A stretch of DNA of 64,000 bases from positions 1 to 64,000 of the forward strand of contig JAFSCS010000032.1 in the NCBI GenBank assembly GCA_017436675.1, given 5' to 3'. Positions 17,994 through 26,361 of this stretch are shown one piece after another. A program made the position numbers and the translations under genes. Position 1 is the stretch's first letter. Every line of letters starts with the position of its first letter. The notes beneath the pieces are model-generated. The model worked only from the letters and a program-made list of their open reading frames with translations, made no database searches and was not told the origin of the DNA. The DNA is from Clostridia bacterium (GTDB taxonomy: Bacteria > Bacillota > Clostridia > Oscillospirales > CAG-382).

Positions 17994-18203
17994 TTATCCA
18001 AATAATAAATCGATTTCTCTTTGAATTATTTCTTTACATCCTTCGCAAATAATAGCATAGGTTTGGACATTTTGATCTGTTTTATTGGCTCCATATATGC
18101 AGTTATTATTGAAGGCTTCTACTCCGTATTCACTAGCTAACTCGGTTAATAAAGGATAATATTCACCTGTTTCTTCGTTATAATTATCTATTTCTTGCTT
18201 TTG
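17994..18203 (-). pseudogene. CxxC tail fragment (69 codons, no start codon)
   Basis: Read on the minus strand, 69 open codons follow the stop of the lipoprotein gene at 18204 in the same frame and end in TAA at 17994. No ATG, GTG or TTG is available. The last 35 residues carry TYAIICEGCKEII and resemble the fragment at 18931-19014. This is most simply the surviving 3' end of a lost gene. TGA read-through from the lipoprotein is formally possible but unsupported. Confidence 0.55.
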
Positions 18204-18929
18204 TCAATCGGAAGAAGGCTCGAAATATTCAAAAGTAAGCCCATTTAAAAGTGTTTCCAGTATTTCAATATACTCTTCATACTCAAGATAAGTACGCACA
18301 AGAATATTTTCATAGAATATGAGTATTTCTCCCGGGGTATGCATTTTTTCTGCAACGTCTTTGTCGTAATATGCATATAAACATTCGACCTCTTTGCCTC
18401 CTAAATTAATTGTTGATTTCTTAATTGACCTATAATCAGAGAATAAAGTACACTTTTGAAGACCTTTATACACTTCAGCGGCAACAGCTTTAACCCCCTT
18501 TTCTTTGCCTATCGAAGCCTTTGTTTCATCAAGATAAGTTACTTGTAATACACTTACAAACTCCTTGTTTTGAGTGTCAGAAAAAGATATAACATCATAA
18601 AAGATCAATGATCCACGTGGATATAACGTAATGCTGTCATATAAAGTTGCAGGTTCGCCTTTGAAAAAAGGAATTAAAATTTTCCCGTTATTTTTTAGTG
18701 TGTGATACATAGTGGAGAATTCATCAGTTTCCACTCCGATCGCCTCAAGATGTTTTGATACATCATCTTCAGGTACTCCGTCGATAAAATATTTATATAG
18801 ATCTTCATAAGTATCAAAGTCGATTGTGTTATAAATCGGAGCATCACTGCCACTACCAACAGATGTTGAACATGATGCAAGAATAAGGAAAAGAAACAAG
18901 ATACCAACCAAAACAACAATTCTCTTCAT
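18204..18929 (-). CDS. lipoprotein of unknown function (AT-rich patch)
   Basis: A 241-residue predicted lipoprotein. The signal peptide begins MKRIVVLVG and ends in the lipobox LILASC. The mature domain is unrecognised, with alternating acidic and aromatic stretches. The start at 18929 is preferred because AAGGGGG lies eight bases before it; the ATG at 18947 lacks a site. The promoter is at 19027-19055. The gene shares low GC with the lipoprotein at 17322-17978, though the two proteins are not evidently alike. Each is preceded by a related CxxC tail fragment. Confidence 0.7.
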   Translation of the reverse strand: MKRIVVLVGILFLFLILASCSTSVGSGSDAPIYNTIDFDTYEDLYKYFIDGVPEDDVSKHLEAIGVETDEFSTMYHTLKNNGKILIPFFKGEPATLYDSITLYPRGSLIFYDVISFSDTQNKEFVSVLQVTYLDETKASIGKEKGVKAVAAEVYKGLQKCTLFSDYRSIKKSTINLGGKEVECLYAYYDKDVAEKMHTPGEILIFYENILVRTYLEYEEYIEILETLLNGLTFEYFEPSSD

Positions 18930-18930
18930 T

Positions 18931-19014
18931 TTAATATCCCCCTTCATCTAAATAATTGCGTATCTCTGAACTGCATTCATAGCAATACACCTCAGTTGGA
19001 CAAAGCTTAGTGCC
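18931..19014 (-). pseudogene. short CxxC tail fragment upstream of a lipoprotein gene
   Basis: On the minus strand 27 codons lie between a TAA and a TAA, ending in TEVYCYECSSEI and LDEGGY. They align by eye with the end of the 69-codon fragment at 17994-18203 (shared T, CxxC, EI and a D in the tail). There is no start codon. It lies in the untranslated leader of the 18204-18929 lipoprotein and overlaps its ribosome binding region. It is probably the decayed 3' end of a related gene. Confidence 0.45.
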
Positions 19015-19026
19015 TTACCTAATTTC

Positions 19027-19055
19027 ATTTTATCAAACGGAAAATATTATGTCAA
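19027..19055 (-). promoter_or_regulatory. sigma-A promoter of the lipoprotein at 18204-18929
   Basis: On the minus strand: TTGACA, 17 bp, TAAAAT. Confidence 0.75.
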
Positions 19056-19127
19056 CATAAAAAATTCGGGGGGGTAAAAATCTCTTTTTTTAACAAAATA
19101 AGAATTTTATTTTTGTGTACTATGCAT

Positions 19128-19165
19128 AAAAAAAGACAGAGAAATCCCATCCTCTGCCTTTTTTT
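19128..19165 (-). terminator. terminator of spoVAD-spoVAE
   Basis: On the minus strand GGCAGAG pairs with CTCTGTC (one wobble pair), flanked by A7 and T7 runs. It lies just after the spoVAE stop. Confidence 0.8.
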
Positions 19166-19169
19166 CGTT

Positions 19170-19538
19170 TTATCTCTTTGATTTTGAACGGAATATCAAC
19201 GCCCAAATTAACCCGAAAACAATAGCCGCAGTGATCCCTCCCGCCGTCGCCTTCAAGCCGCCCGTCAGTATCCCGATAGCACCGACTTCATCAATTGCTT
19301 CCTTTACACCATCCGCGAGTAAATACCCGAACCCCGTCAACGGAACGGTCGCGCCCGCACCTGCAAGCTCCACGAGCGGCTCATATACCCCGATAGCACC
19401 GAGAAAAACACCAATGCATACGTACCCAACGAGTATCTTTGCAGGCGTCAGCCTCGTCTTGTCAATGAGTATCTGTGCGATAAGACAAAATGCCCCGCCA
19501 ACCAAAAACACAATAACGTATCTCCAAAAAGTATCCAC
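19170..19538 (-). CDS. spoVAE: stage V sporulation protein AE
   Basis: A 122-residue membrane protein of the SpoVA channel, which moves dipicolinic acid into the forespore and releases it at germination. It has about four helices with the typical Gly/Ala-rich ELAGAGATVPLTGFG stretch and GGLKATAGGITAAIVFG near the end. The GTG start at 19538 is set by GGGAGG eight bases upstream and overlaps the spoVAD stop (TAGTG). The open frame runs further upstream inside spoVAD, but family length favours this start. Confidence 0.93.
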   Translation of the reverse strand: MDTFWRYVIVFLVGGAFCLIAQILIDKTRLTPAKILVGYVCIGVFLGAIGVYEPLVELAGAGATVPLTGFGYLLADGVKEAIDEVGAIGILTGGLKATAGGITAAIVFGLIWALIFRSKSKR

Positions 19539-20542
19539 TATCTTTTCCTCCCGCTTGAAATGTGAACGAGATGCGCAATAGACGGAATAGACCGCCCCTG
19601 CAATATCGCCAGCGGCGACATCATCGCCCCCGTACCAACGAAAAGCACGTCGTCCGCACCGTTTTCCAGCTCGTGAAGTATATACGATGCAACCACCGAC
19701 GCCGAGCAACCGCACCCCGAACCGCCCGAGTGTACGTCCTGCCGCGACCTGTCAAATATCATCATTCCGCAATCATATATCCGATCAAAATGCTCGAATT
19801 TCTCAAAGTGTAATAGCTCCTTCAATATCTCCGTCCCCTCAAAAGCAAGATCCCCCGTGACGATCATATCGAACTCCCTCGCGTCTCTCCCACTCTCGCG
19901 AAAGTAACGCAATATCGTGTCAGCCGCCGCAGGAGCCATCGCAGCGCCCATGTTGTTCGCGTCGGTGATCCCCTTGTCAACGACCTTCCCGATGACCGCC
20001 TCAGTAATGTACGGACCTCCGCCTCCACGCTCAAGCAAAAACGCACCGCACCCCGTAACAGTCTGTTGCGACGTCGGTGTCCGCTGTCCCGCATATTCAA
20101 CAGGATACCGAAATTGCCGCTCGCTCGAGCTGAAATGCGACGATGCCACAGTTATCACTCTGTCCGAATACCCGCCGCCGCATATGAGCGAGCCGAGTAC
20201 TAACCCCTCCGCCGCCGTACTGCACGCTCCGTATAGCCCAAAATAGGGAATATCAAACCCCGAAAAGCAATATCCCGTCGCAACGCATTGGTTCAAAAGG
20301 TCGCCCCCAAGCGCACATCCCACGTCCGAAATATCAAGCTCGGCTTTGCCGAGAAGAATACCGACAGTCCGCCTGACCATCTCGCTCTCCGCCTTCTCCC
20401 ACGTCTCCTGCCCGAAATAAGCGTCCTTCTCGCAAATGTCAAAATATCGTGACAGCGGACCCTCGCTCTCGTCAGCACCGACGATCGATGCCCCGCACCT
20501 GATAGAAACGTCCGAATTTATTTTTATTATCTCGTTATTCAT
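19538..20542 (-). CDS. spoVAD: stage V sporulation protein AD
   Basis: A 334-residue thiolase-fold protein. In Bacillus SpoVAD binds dipicolinic acid directly and sits at the spore inner membrane with the SpoVA channel. The family pattern is clear: an N-terminal GASIVGADESEGPL, the GACSTAAEGL loop, TGCGAFLLE-like and HSGGSGCGCSA segments. The ATG at 20542 is preferred by alignment with family starts; a longer frame reaching 20671 runs through AT-rich intergenic DNA. spoVAE overlaps its end. spoVAC, normally just upstream, is found only at 26395. Confidence 0.94.
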   Translation of the reverse strand: MNNEIIKINSDVSIRCGASIVGADESEGPLSRYFDICEKDAYFGQETWEKAESEMVRRTVGILLGKAELDISDVGCALGGDLLNQCVATGYCFSGFDIPYFGLYGACSTAAEGLVLGSLICGGGYSDRVITVASSHFSSSERQFRYPVEYAGQRTPTSQQTVTGCGAFLLERGGGGPYITEAVIGKVVDKGITDANNMGAAMAPAAADTILRYFRESGRDAREFDMIVTGDLAFEGTEILKELLHFEKFEHFDRIYDCGMMIFDRSRQDVHSGGSGCGCSASVVASYILHELENGADDVLFVGTGAMMSPLAILQGRSIPSIAHLVHISSGRKR

Positions 20543-20661
20543 ATTCCAATATCCCTCGCTTTTGCCTTTATTATCCTCAAAAAGCGAAAAAATAATACCA
20601 CCCCCCTTGAAAAAATATAATAATGTAATATAATAAAAGAAAAAAATAAAGAGGTACACTA

Positions 20662-21093
20662 ATGAGAGCAAAAATTATATTGGATCTGGTCGAAAAACTG
20701 ATCGGAAAACGTGAAAACGATGCCGATATGTATATGCCCGAGCGTATGCTTGCGATGGCTTTGGTAATGCTTGTCTTCGGTATTGGTGCGACCGTGTTCG
20801 CTTTTGTAAGCAATATTTATCTGCTTATTGCGGCGGCGTTCGGTTATCTTATGTTCGTCTTTGCGCTGTTGTGTTGGAAGAATTGGAAAATAATCATCAC
20901 CTCCGATGACACCTTTGAATATACGACCTTCCTCGGCAATACCCGAAAATATAACTTTTCCGACATCACCACCCTTCGTAAAAACGGCGATTCAATGACT
21001 CTTTACGTCGGCGACAAAAAAATACATATCGAATCGATGGCAGTGCTCAGTGACCGATTGATCGAAAAGGTAAACGAAGCGTTGTCGAAATAA
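20662..21093 (+). CDS. membrane protein with two TM helices and PH-like C-terminal domain
   Basis: A 143-residue protein. Two adjacent hydrophobic helices lie at about residues 29-51 and 53-72. A soluble domain of about 65 residues (IIITSDDTFEYTT, YNFSDITTLRK, IHIESMA) resembles bacterial PH-like membrane proteins. GAGG stands before the ATG. It is divergent from spoVAD and flanked by a terminator. The same architecture appears in the proteins at 4128-4622 and 25917-26354. Function unknown. Confidence 0.7.
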   Translation: MRAKIILDLVEKLIGKRENDADMYMPERMLAMALVMLVFGIGATVFAFVSNIYLLIAAAFGYLMFVFALLCWKNWKIIITSDDTFEYTTFLGNTRKYNFSDITTLRKNGDSMTLYVGDKKIHIESMAVLSDRLIEKVNEALSK

Positions 21094-21101
21094 TACAGTC
21101 T

Positions 21102-21130
21102 AAAAAGCGAGTTTTATCTCGCTTTTTTAT
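21102..21130 (+). terminator. terminator after the 20662-21093 gene
   Basis: The stem AAAAAGCGAG/CTCGCTTTTT has a 6-nt loop and a T-run. Confidence 0.85.
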
Positions 21131-21137
21131 TTTTGGA

Positions 21138-21170
21138 AATAAAAAGCCGAGCACAAAAGTGCTCGGCAAT
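21138..21170 (-). terminator. terminator of the glycosyltransferase gene
   Basis: The stem GCCGAGCAC/GTGCTCGGC has a 4-nt loop and is followed on the minus strand by TTTTTATTT, just downstream of the stop at 21179. Confidence 0.85.
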
Positions 21171-21178
21171 AATAATTA

Positions 21179-22444
21179 TCATTCAAGCTCCGCGATCTTA
21201 ACGTTAGATTTGTGCGGAATAGGATCCCACTTGATCTTGTTGAATAATGCGACCCAAGTCGAAAGATCGCCAATAAGCCCAAAAAGCGGGAAGGTCAGCG
21301 AGTAAAGTATGACCTTGTGAAGCTTTATTCTTGCAATATGCTTGTATTCGAAAAGGAAGACCAATAAAGCCATCGGAATAACACCGAAATGTTCAAAAAT
21401 GAGTATCTCGAACAGATCGACTATCATCTCGACGATCTCCTCGTCAGCAACACCGTATTTAATCGTTTCGCTGCAAACAGCAACGTAATTCACGATCTTT
21501 ATCGGTATCAAAAATATCACAAGCGGAAAGGTCGTCATAAACGCATCAAAGCAGTCGATCTTTCTTCGAACGTCTTTCATCCGGATAACGCCGACCAAAA
21601 GCTTTTTCCAATAATCGCGGAACGCCTCAAGATGCCCCTTCGCCCACCGCTTCCGTTGTCTGAGCGCGATCTTCAAGTCAGTCGGCTGCTCGTCATAAAA
21701 CTCAGCCTCGTGTTGATATCCGACACAGATCCCTTCGGAAATAACGTCAATGGTAAACGCCCTGTCCTCAGCAAGAGTGGTGTATTTCCACCCGTCCTTG
21801 ACAAGCTCGCTTGAGAATAAAAATCCGCATCCCTGAATACGTGTCGAAAGCCCAAAATACGACCTCGCCTTGTTTTCGCAAAGCGCAGTTCGAAGCCAAT
21901 GGATGGCATACCCCGCAGAAATAATGTTGTCATCAAAATTTTTCGTGTTTCTGTATGAAGTAACGACCTTCTCACCGCTGTCGAACGCATCGTTCATCTT
22001 AGATATGTAATTTTTCTTCAAAAGATTGTCCGCATCAAAAACAAAATACCCGTCAAACGAACCTATCCCAAGATCACGATCGATCCGCTCGAAAAGAAAC
22101 TGTAGCGCAAACCCCTTCGTCTGTTTCCTTTTGTCGTGCCTTTCGTAGCAGTGCGCACCGTATTCCTTCGCTATCCTCGCCGTGCCGTCAGTACAGTTGT
22201 CAGCAACAACAAACACCTCAATAAGCTCACTCGGATAATCTTGCCTCGAAATGCTGTCGAGCAGATTTCCGATAACAGTCTCCTCGTTCCTCGCAGGAAT
22301 AAGAATAGCATACCTGTGTTTCTTCTTTGCAGGCTTGAATTTCTTCGTCTTGAAAAGCCCAACGATAACGTATATCGCACGATATGAGTACAATGCTCCG
22401 ATAATAGCAATAAGTATCCCGCATAAATAACTTATCTCTTCCAC
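21179..22444 (-). CDS. membrane glycosyltransferase, family 2
   Basis: A 421-residue GT2 protein of the processive-synthase type. An N-terminal helix (residues 1-24) is followed by the GT-A domain: ILIPARNEE for nucleotide binding, FDADN as the DxD-like metal site, and the acceptor motif QRKRW near residue 260. Three or four C-terminal helices follow. Such enzymes build cell-surface polysaccharides or glycolipids. The GTG at 22444 is preferred, with GGGAGGGG upstream; the longer open frame to 22774 crosses the divergent promoter and rhaM. It is a single-gene unit. Confidence 0.85.
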   Translation of the reverse strand: MEEISYLCGILIAIIGALYSYRAIYVIVGLFKTKKFKPAKKKHRYAILIPARNEETVIGNLLDSISRQDYPSELIEVFVVADNCTDGTARIAKEYGAHCYERHDKRKQTKGFALQFLFERIDRDLGIGSFDGYFVFDADNLLKKNYISKMNDAFDSGEKVVTSYRNTKNFDDNIISAGYAIHWLRTALCENKARSYFGLSTRIQGCGFLFSSELVKDGWKYTTLAEDRAFTIDVISEGICVGYQHEAEFYDEQPTDLKIALRQRKRWAKGHLEAFRDYWKKLLVGVIRMKDVRRKIDCFDAFMTTFPLVIFLIPIKIVNYVAVCSETIKYGVADEEIVEMIVDLFEILIFEHFGVIPMALLVFLFEYKHIARIKLHKVILYSLTFPLFGLIGDLSTWVALFNKIKWDPIPHKSNVKIAELE

Positions 22445-22466
22445 ATTACCCCTCCCTTTAGAAACT

Positions 22467-22495
22467 ATATTACCACATAATGTCGAATTTTGCAA
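22467..22495 (-). promoter_or_regulatory. sigma-A promoter of the glycosyltransferase gene
   Basis: On the minus strand: TTGCAA, 17 bp, TAATAT with TGG before the -10. Confidence 0.65.
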
Positions 22496-22516
22496 GTTAG
22501 AAAAAGATAAATTGTC

Positions 22517-22545
22517 TTTACAATGAATATAATATGTGTTAAAAT
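22517..22545 (+). promoter_or_regulatory. sigma-A promoter of rhaM-GH127
   Basis: TTTACA, 17-bp spacer, TAAAAT with TGTG before the -10. Confidence 0.75.
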
Positions 22546-22573
22546 AAAAAGAAATAAATAACGGAGCGAAAAA

Positions 22574-22891
22574 ATGGAAAAATATGCTTGGAAAGCAACG
22601 ATAAAAGAGGGATGCATCGACGAGTATATCCGCCGTCACGATAATCTTCCCGAGGATATGCAAAAGGTCCTTCGTGACGCAGGAATATGTAACTATACGA
22701 TCTGGAACGTCGGCAACGAGCTTTTCGGATACTATGAGTGTAAAAACGGCGTCGATTTCGCCGCAAAAACACAAAACGAAAGCGAAGCAGTAAAACGTTG
22801 GGACGAATATATGAGCGATATTCTCATAATGGAAAAGGACCCCGTAACGGGCGCACAGCCGCTATTGAGAAAAGTGTTTGATTTTGAATAA
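22574..22891 (+). CDS. rhaM: L-rhamnose mutarotase
   Basis: A 105-residue protein of the RhaM family (dimeric ferredoxin-like fold), which interconverts alpha and beta anomers of L-rhamnose. Typical features are the early Lys/Glu region ATIKEGCIDEYIRRHDN, the GICNYTIWN strand and YMSDILIMEKDP with its C-terminal Trp/Asp surroundings. Full family length. It is 10 bp ahead of the GH127 gene and shares its promoter, so both belong to a plant-glycan or pectin-side-chain unit. Confidence 0.88.
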   Translation: MEKYAWKATIKEGCIDEYIRRHDNLPEDMQKVLRDAGICNYTIWNVGNELFGYYECKNGVDFAAKTQNESEAVKRWDEYMSDILIMEKDPVTGAQPLLRKVFDFE

Positions 22892-22901
22892 AGGTGATAT
22901 A

Positions 22902-24827
22902 ATGAAAGATCTATATAACCCCAATACAGCCAATTACCCGAGACTGAAAACAGACGTCTGCTTTGCAGATTATGATAATGAGTATACCTATACCTCAACG
23001 CTCGGCGATGCATTTCGATTCGTTCGACTAAATCAGCTCACCTCGAGAGCACATTGGAAACGCTTTTGCGATCAGTTCAGATATAATACCGATAACGACA
23101 CAGGCTGGCGCGGAGAGTTCTGGGGTAAAATGATGCGCGGCGCGTGCTTCTGCTATTCCTATTTCAAGGATAAGGAGCTCTATGACGTCCTCACCGAAAC
23201 GGTAAAGGATATGATGACAACAGCAGATAGCTTCGGAAGAATATCCTCCTACCCTCGCGATAGGGAATTCAATGCTTGGGATCTCTGGTGCAGAAAATAC
23301 GTCCTCCTCGGAATGCAGTATTACCTCGAAATATGTGAGGATGACTCCCTCAAAGAAGAGATCATCGCCTCAATGTGCCGCCAACTCGACTATATAATGA
23401 CATATATCGGTCAAGGAAAAAAGGAAATAACGAAAGCCAGCTGCCATTGGCGCGGTCTCAACTCCGCCTCGATCCTCGAACCGACCGTCCGCCTCTATAC
23501 GCTGACGAAAAACGAAAGCTACCTTTCGTTCGCAAAATATATCGTCGATAAAGGCTTTACCGACGTCCAAAACCTCATCGACCTCGCGTTCGAGGACGGA
23601 CTTTCCCCCTATCAGTACCCCGTGACGAAGGCGTATGAAATGACCTCCTGCTTCGAAGGACTTTTGGAGTATTACAGAATAACGGGCGAGGAAAAATATA
23701 AAAAAGCAATAATCAGATTTGCCGATAAGGTGCTCGAGACCGACTTCACCGTAATAGGATGCTCGGGATGTACCCACGAGCTGTTCGACCATTCAACAGT
23801 AAGACAAGCGAATACCACCAACGGCGCAAAAATGCAGGAGACCTGTGTAACGGTAACGCTGATGAAATTTTTCTACCAAGTCCATCTCTTGACAGGCGAC
23901 GTAAAATATGCCGACGCGTTCGAAACATCGCTCTATAACGCCTACCTCGGCTCGTTTAATACAGAAAAGGTCATCGAGCCCCAAATAACCAATACCCACC
24001 CAACGTGGACAATGGAAGCGCTCCCGTTCGATAGCTATAGCCCATTGACCTCGGGTACACGCGGAAACGGTGTCGGCGGACTTCAGTATATGCCCGATAA
24101 CCATTACTACGGCTGTTGCGCTTGTATCGCATCAGCGGGCATCGGCCTTGCTCCGAAAATGCAGTTTCTTACCACCCACGACGGCTATACCTTGAATATC
24201 TATGAAAACGGAACGATAAAGACCGATTTCGGAAAAATCGAAATTAACGGAAACTACCTGATAGACGGAAAAGTCAGCGTGACCGTAAACGTAAACGAAC
24301 CGAAAAAGTTCAGCTTGAAGCTCCGTAACCCGAGCTGGAGTAAAAAGACAGCTCTAAAACTCAACGGCTCACCGCTCACGATAAACGACGGCTATATGAC
24401 CGTCACGAAAGAGTGGCAAAACGGCGATAAGCTCGAGCTTGAATTCGATATGACAATAAGAGTCACCCGCCCGATCCCATACGGTGAGCAAGTCTTGATG
24501 AACGAGGTAGTCTGGAGCGAGAACTATATCGTCCCCGTCTATGATAAAGAGGACGAGAACGCAAAATATCACCTCGCATTGAGAAGAGGCGCATTAATGC
24601 TCGGACTCGATGATAGAACGGGAAAAAGCCCCGATACCGCCGTCTCCCTCAAATTAGAAAAAGAAACGGTAACGGAATATAGCCTCACCACCGCACCCTA
24701 TCCCCATATCCTCGCGCTCGAGCTGACGCAAACAGACGGAACTAAGCTCACACTAACCGACTATGCCTCAACAGGAAAACGCTGGGATATCGGCAATAAA
24801 ACAGCCGTCTGGCTAAAAACTAAATAA
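22902..24827 (+). CDS. glycoside hydrolase family 127 (beta-L-arabinofuranosidase type)
   Basis: A 641-residue protein. In GH127, exemplified by HypBA1 of Bifidobacterium, a zinc-bound Cys is the nucleophile, with one Glu and three Cys coordinating zinc. Here QETCVTV (Glu-x-Cys, about residue 315) and YGCCACIA (Cys-Cys, about residue 404) preserve these ligands. An alpha-barrel region and two C-terminal beta domains follow family order. There is no signal peptide, so it would act on imported oligosaccharides. The start at 22902 has AAAGGTGAT upstream. It is coupled to rhaM. Confidence 0.88.
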   Translation: MKDLYNPNTANYPRLKTDVCFADYDNEYTYTSTLGDAFRFVRLNQLTSRAHWKRFCDQFRYNTDNDTGWRGEFWGKMMRGACFCYSYFKDKELYDVLTETVKDMMTTADSFGRISSYPRDREFNAWDLWCRKYVLLGMQYYLEICEDDSLKEEIIASMCRQLDYIMTYIGQGKKEITKASCHWRGLNSASILEPTVRLYTLTKNESYLSFAKYIVDKGFTDVQNLIDLAFEDGLSPYQYPVTKAYEMTSCFEGLLEYYRITGEEKYKKAIIRFADKVLETDFTVIGCSGCTHELFDHSTVRQANTTNGAKMQETCVTVTLMKFFYQVHLLTGDVKYADAFETSLYNAYLGSFNTEKVIEPQITNTHPTWTMEALPFDSYSPLTSGTRGNGVGGLQYMPDNHYYGCCACIASAGIGLAPKMQFLTTHDGYTLNIYENGTIKTDFGKIEINGNYLIDGKVSVTVNVNEPKKFSLKLRNPSWSKKTALKLNGSPLTINDGYMTVTKEWQNGDKLELEFDMTIRVTRPIPYGEQVLMNEVVWSENYIVPVYDKEDENAKYHLALRRGALMLGLDDRTGKSPDTAVSLKLEKETVTEYSLTTAPYPHILALELTQTDGTKLTLTDYASTGKRWDIGNKTAVWLKTK

Positions 24828-24852
24828 TTTCCCGAAAAAAACAAAAAATCAC

Positions 24853-24883
24853 TTGACTGTAAACCTTGTTTATAGTGTATAAG
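24853..24883 (+). promoter_or_regulatory. MerR-type promoter and operator
   Basis: TTGACT and TATAAG are separated by 19 bp, the long spacer typical of MerR-activated promoters. Inside lies a near-perfect dyad, ACTGTAAAC-CTT-GTTTATAGT (24856-24876), with eight of nine pairs. It stands directly before a MerR-family gene, so autoregulation is likely. Confidence 0.85.
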
Positions 24884-24902
24884 TAACACAGAGGTGATGA
24901 TT

Positions 24903-25670
24903 TTGAAAATAAAAGAATTAGAAAACCTATTATCTATTTCTCGTTCTAATATTCGTTTCTATGAAAAACAAGGCTTGTTTTCTCCCGAACGCAAAGATAA
25001 TAATTACAGAGAATATACCGAACAAGATATCGAGGTTCTCAAGAAAATCATTGTTTTTAGAAAAATGGGATTTACTGTTGAGGAAATCAAACTTATTCAA
25101 AACGATGAATTGCCGTTTACTGAAGCAATAGCAAATGCGCAACAACGAATCGAAGATGAAATTGAACAATTAAATGGTTCTTTAAAGCTTATTAAACAAG
25201 TAGCACAAGAAAACTCGTCGTTTAATGAAATTGACATTAACGAACATTGGAGAACAATAAGTGAATCCGAAAAATCAGGCGAAAAGTTTGTTGATATTTG
25301 CAAAGATTTTTTGGATTTGGAACTCAACTTGTTCGACTATATGTGGAAGTATGCATTTTTTCACGATTTCAAAAAATCGAGAGCTAAACACGGTACAGCA
25401 AATGCTTGCGGTATATTGTTACTATTATGTATTTTACGAGGTATTGGTAGAGTTCTTATTTGGAAAGAATCTTTTTGGTCGGGATTTTTATATCCGTTTG
25501 CCGTTGCATTAGGGGCAACAATCATTGTCTTACCACTCTTTTTATTAAACAAAAAGTTTCCAAAAGTTGCATCCGTTATTGCGACTATTCTTTTGGGGCT
25601 AATAATCTTGCTTTTTGTAGGTATCTTTTTGTTCATTCTCTATGGGATTATTAACTCTATAATATCATAA
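24903..25670 (+). CDS. MerR-family regulator with membrane-spanning C-terminus
   Basis: A 255-residue protein. Residues 1-70 are a winged-helix MerR DNA-binding domain (KIKELENLL, SNIRFYEKQGLF, YREYTEQDIEVL). A coiled coil follows, then an effector region, and then three hydrophobic helices in about the last 100 residues. This suggests a membrane-tethered sensor or regulator. AGAGGTGAT precedes the TTG start. The gene is AT-rich compared with neighbours, suggesting transfer. Its operator is just upstream, and no other target gene is evident. The effector is unknown. Confidence 0.82.
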   Translation: MKIKELENLLSISRSNIRFYEKQGLFSPERKDNNYREYTEQDIEVLKKIIVFRKMGFTVEEIKLIQNDELPFTEAIANAQQRIEDEIEQLNGSLKLIKQVAQENSSFNEIDINEHWRTISESEKSGEKFVDICKDFLDLELNLFDYMWKYAFFHDFKKSRAKHGTANACGILLLLCILRGIGRVLIWKESFWSGFLYPFAVALGATIIVLPLFLLNKKFPKVASVIATILLGLIILLFVGIFLFILYGIINSIIS

Positions 25671-25672
25671 GT

Positions 25673-25825
25673 AAAAGGCTTGACCGTTTGGTCAAGCCTT
25701 TTGTGTTAGAATAACGTCGTTATCCAATATATTATACCATACACCACACTCGCCGCAGTGCCGTAAACAATAACAGGCCCCGCAATAATAAAAATCTTCG
25801 TGCCAAGCCCCGTGATGAACCCCTC
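25673..25825 (-). pseudogene. duplicated 3' end of spoVAC with its terminator
   Basis: These 153 bp match 26362-26514 without gaps and with only six mismatches. On the minus strand they encode the last 38 residues of SpoVAC (GFITGLGTKIFIIAGP onward) in frame to the stop, differing only in GVVYW changed to GIIYW. The terminator hairpin (25673-25702) is also copied. Upstream of 25825 similarity ends abruptly. It is a partial gene copy without a start. Confidence 0.9.
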
Positions 25826-25865
25826 TGCTTGTGTCAATATAGACCCCATTAATTTTGCAAAAATA

Positions 25866-25894
25866 TTTACATTAAATCAGTAGTGTGGTATAAT
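25866..25894 (+). promoter_or_regulatory. sigma-A promoter of the 25917-26354 gene
   Basis: TTTACA, 17-bp spacer, TATAAT with TGTGG before the -10. Confidence 0.8.
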
Positions 25895-25916
25895 AAAATA
25901 AAGTGAGGTGGAATAT

Positions 25917-26354
25917 ATGAAAAAACAATTTGAAGCTTATTATTCTGAATACTGGGCTTGGCTTTGGTTCTCTCTAGCTATTGTTTTTTGCGTTAATATT
26001 GCTGTCTTTTCTGTCCGGTGGTTAGGAACGATTTCGCTGACTTTTATTATCGTTTTCTCAATCTGTGCAATTGTTTTCTTTCTTATGTTTGTAAAAACCA
26101 AAAGAGAAACCGGTATTGCTGTTGAGATTATTGACGATATTTTAATTCTACACAAGAAAGAAATTATTTCTATTCCAATAGAGGAGGTTCAAAGAATTGA
26201 TATTCATAATGCGGACGGATCATTTGATATCCTCGTTAAAACCGCAAATAATAAATATTCAATGCATTGCTTTATTAAAGAACAACGCCAAAAGAAAACT
26301 CTATTTATAGACTACCTAAAAAGCAAAAGTATCAAACTCAAAACATATGATTAG
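25917..26354 (+). CDS. membrane protein with two TM helices and PH-like C-terminal domain
   Basis: A 145-residue protein: two helices at about residues 15-37 and 42-63, then a soluble domain (AVEIIDDILILHKKEI, VQRIDIHN) like bacterial PH-type membrane proteins. The ATG at 25917 follows GAGGTGG by five bases. It lies between the two copies of the spoVAC 3' end and has its own promoter, so it looks like cargo of the rearrangement there. It is AT-rich. Function unknown. Confidence 0.68.
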   Translation: MKKQFEAYYSEYWAWLWFSLAIVFCVNIAVFSVRWLGTISLTFIIVFSICAIVFFLMFVKTKRETGIAVEIIDDILILHKKEIISIPIEEVQRIDIHNADGSFDILVKTANNKYSMHCFIKEQRQKKTLFIDYLKSKSIKLKTYD

Positions 26355-26361
26355 TTATAAG

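Noticed and set aside
17994-18929. TGA read-through (selenocysteine or recoding) joining the lipoprotein to the CxxC tail
   Set aside because: The tail is in frame, but no stem-loop of the SECIS kind is apparent after the TGA, and a similar tail fragment exists upstream without any fusion. A gene remnant is simpler.
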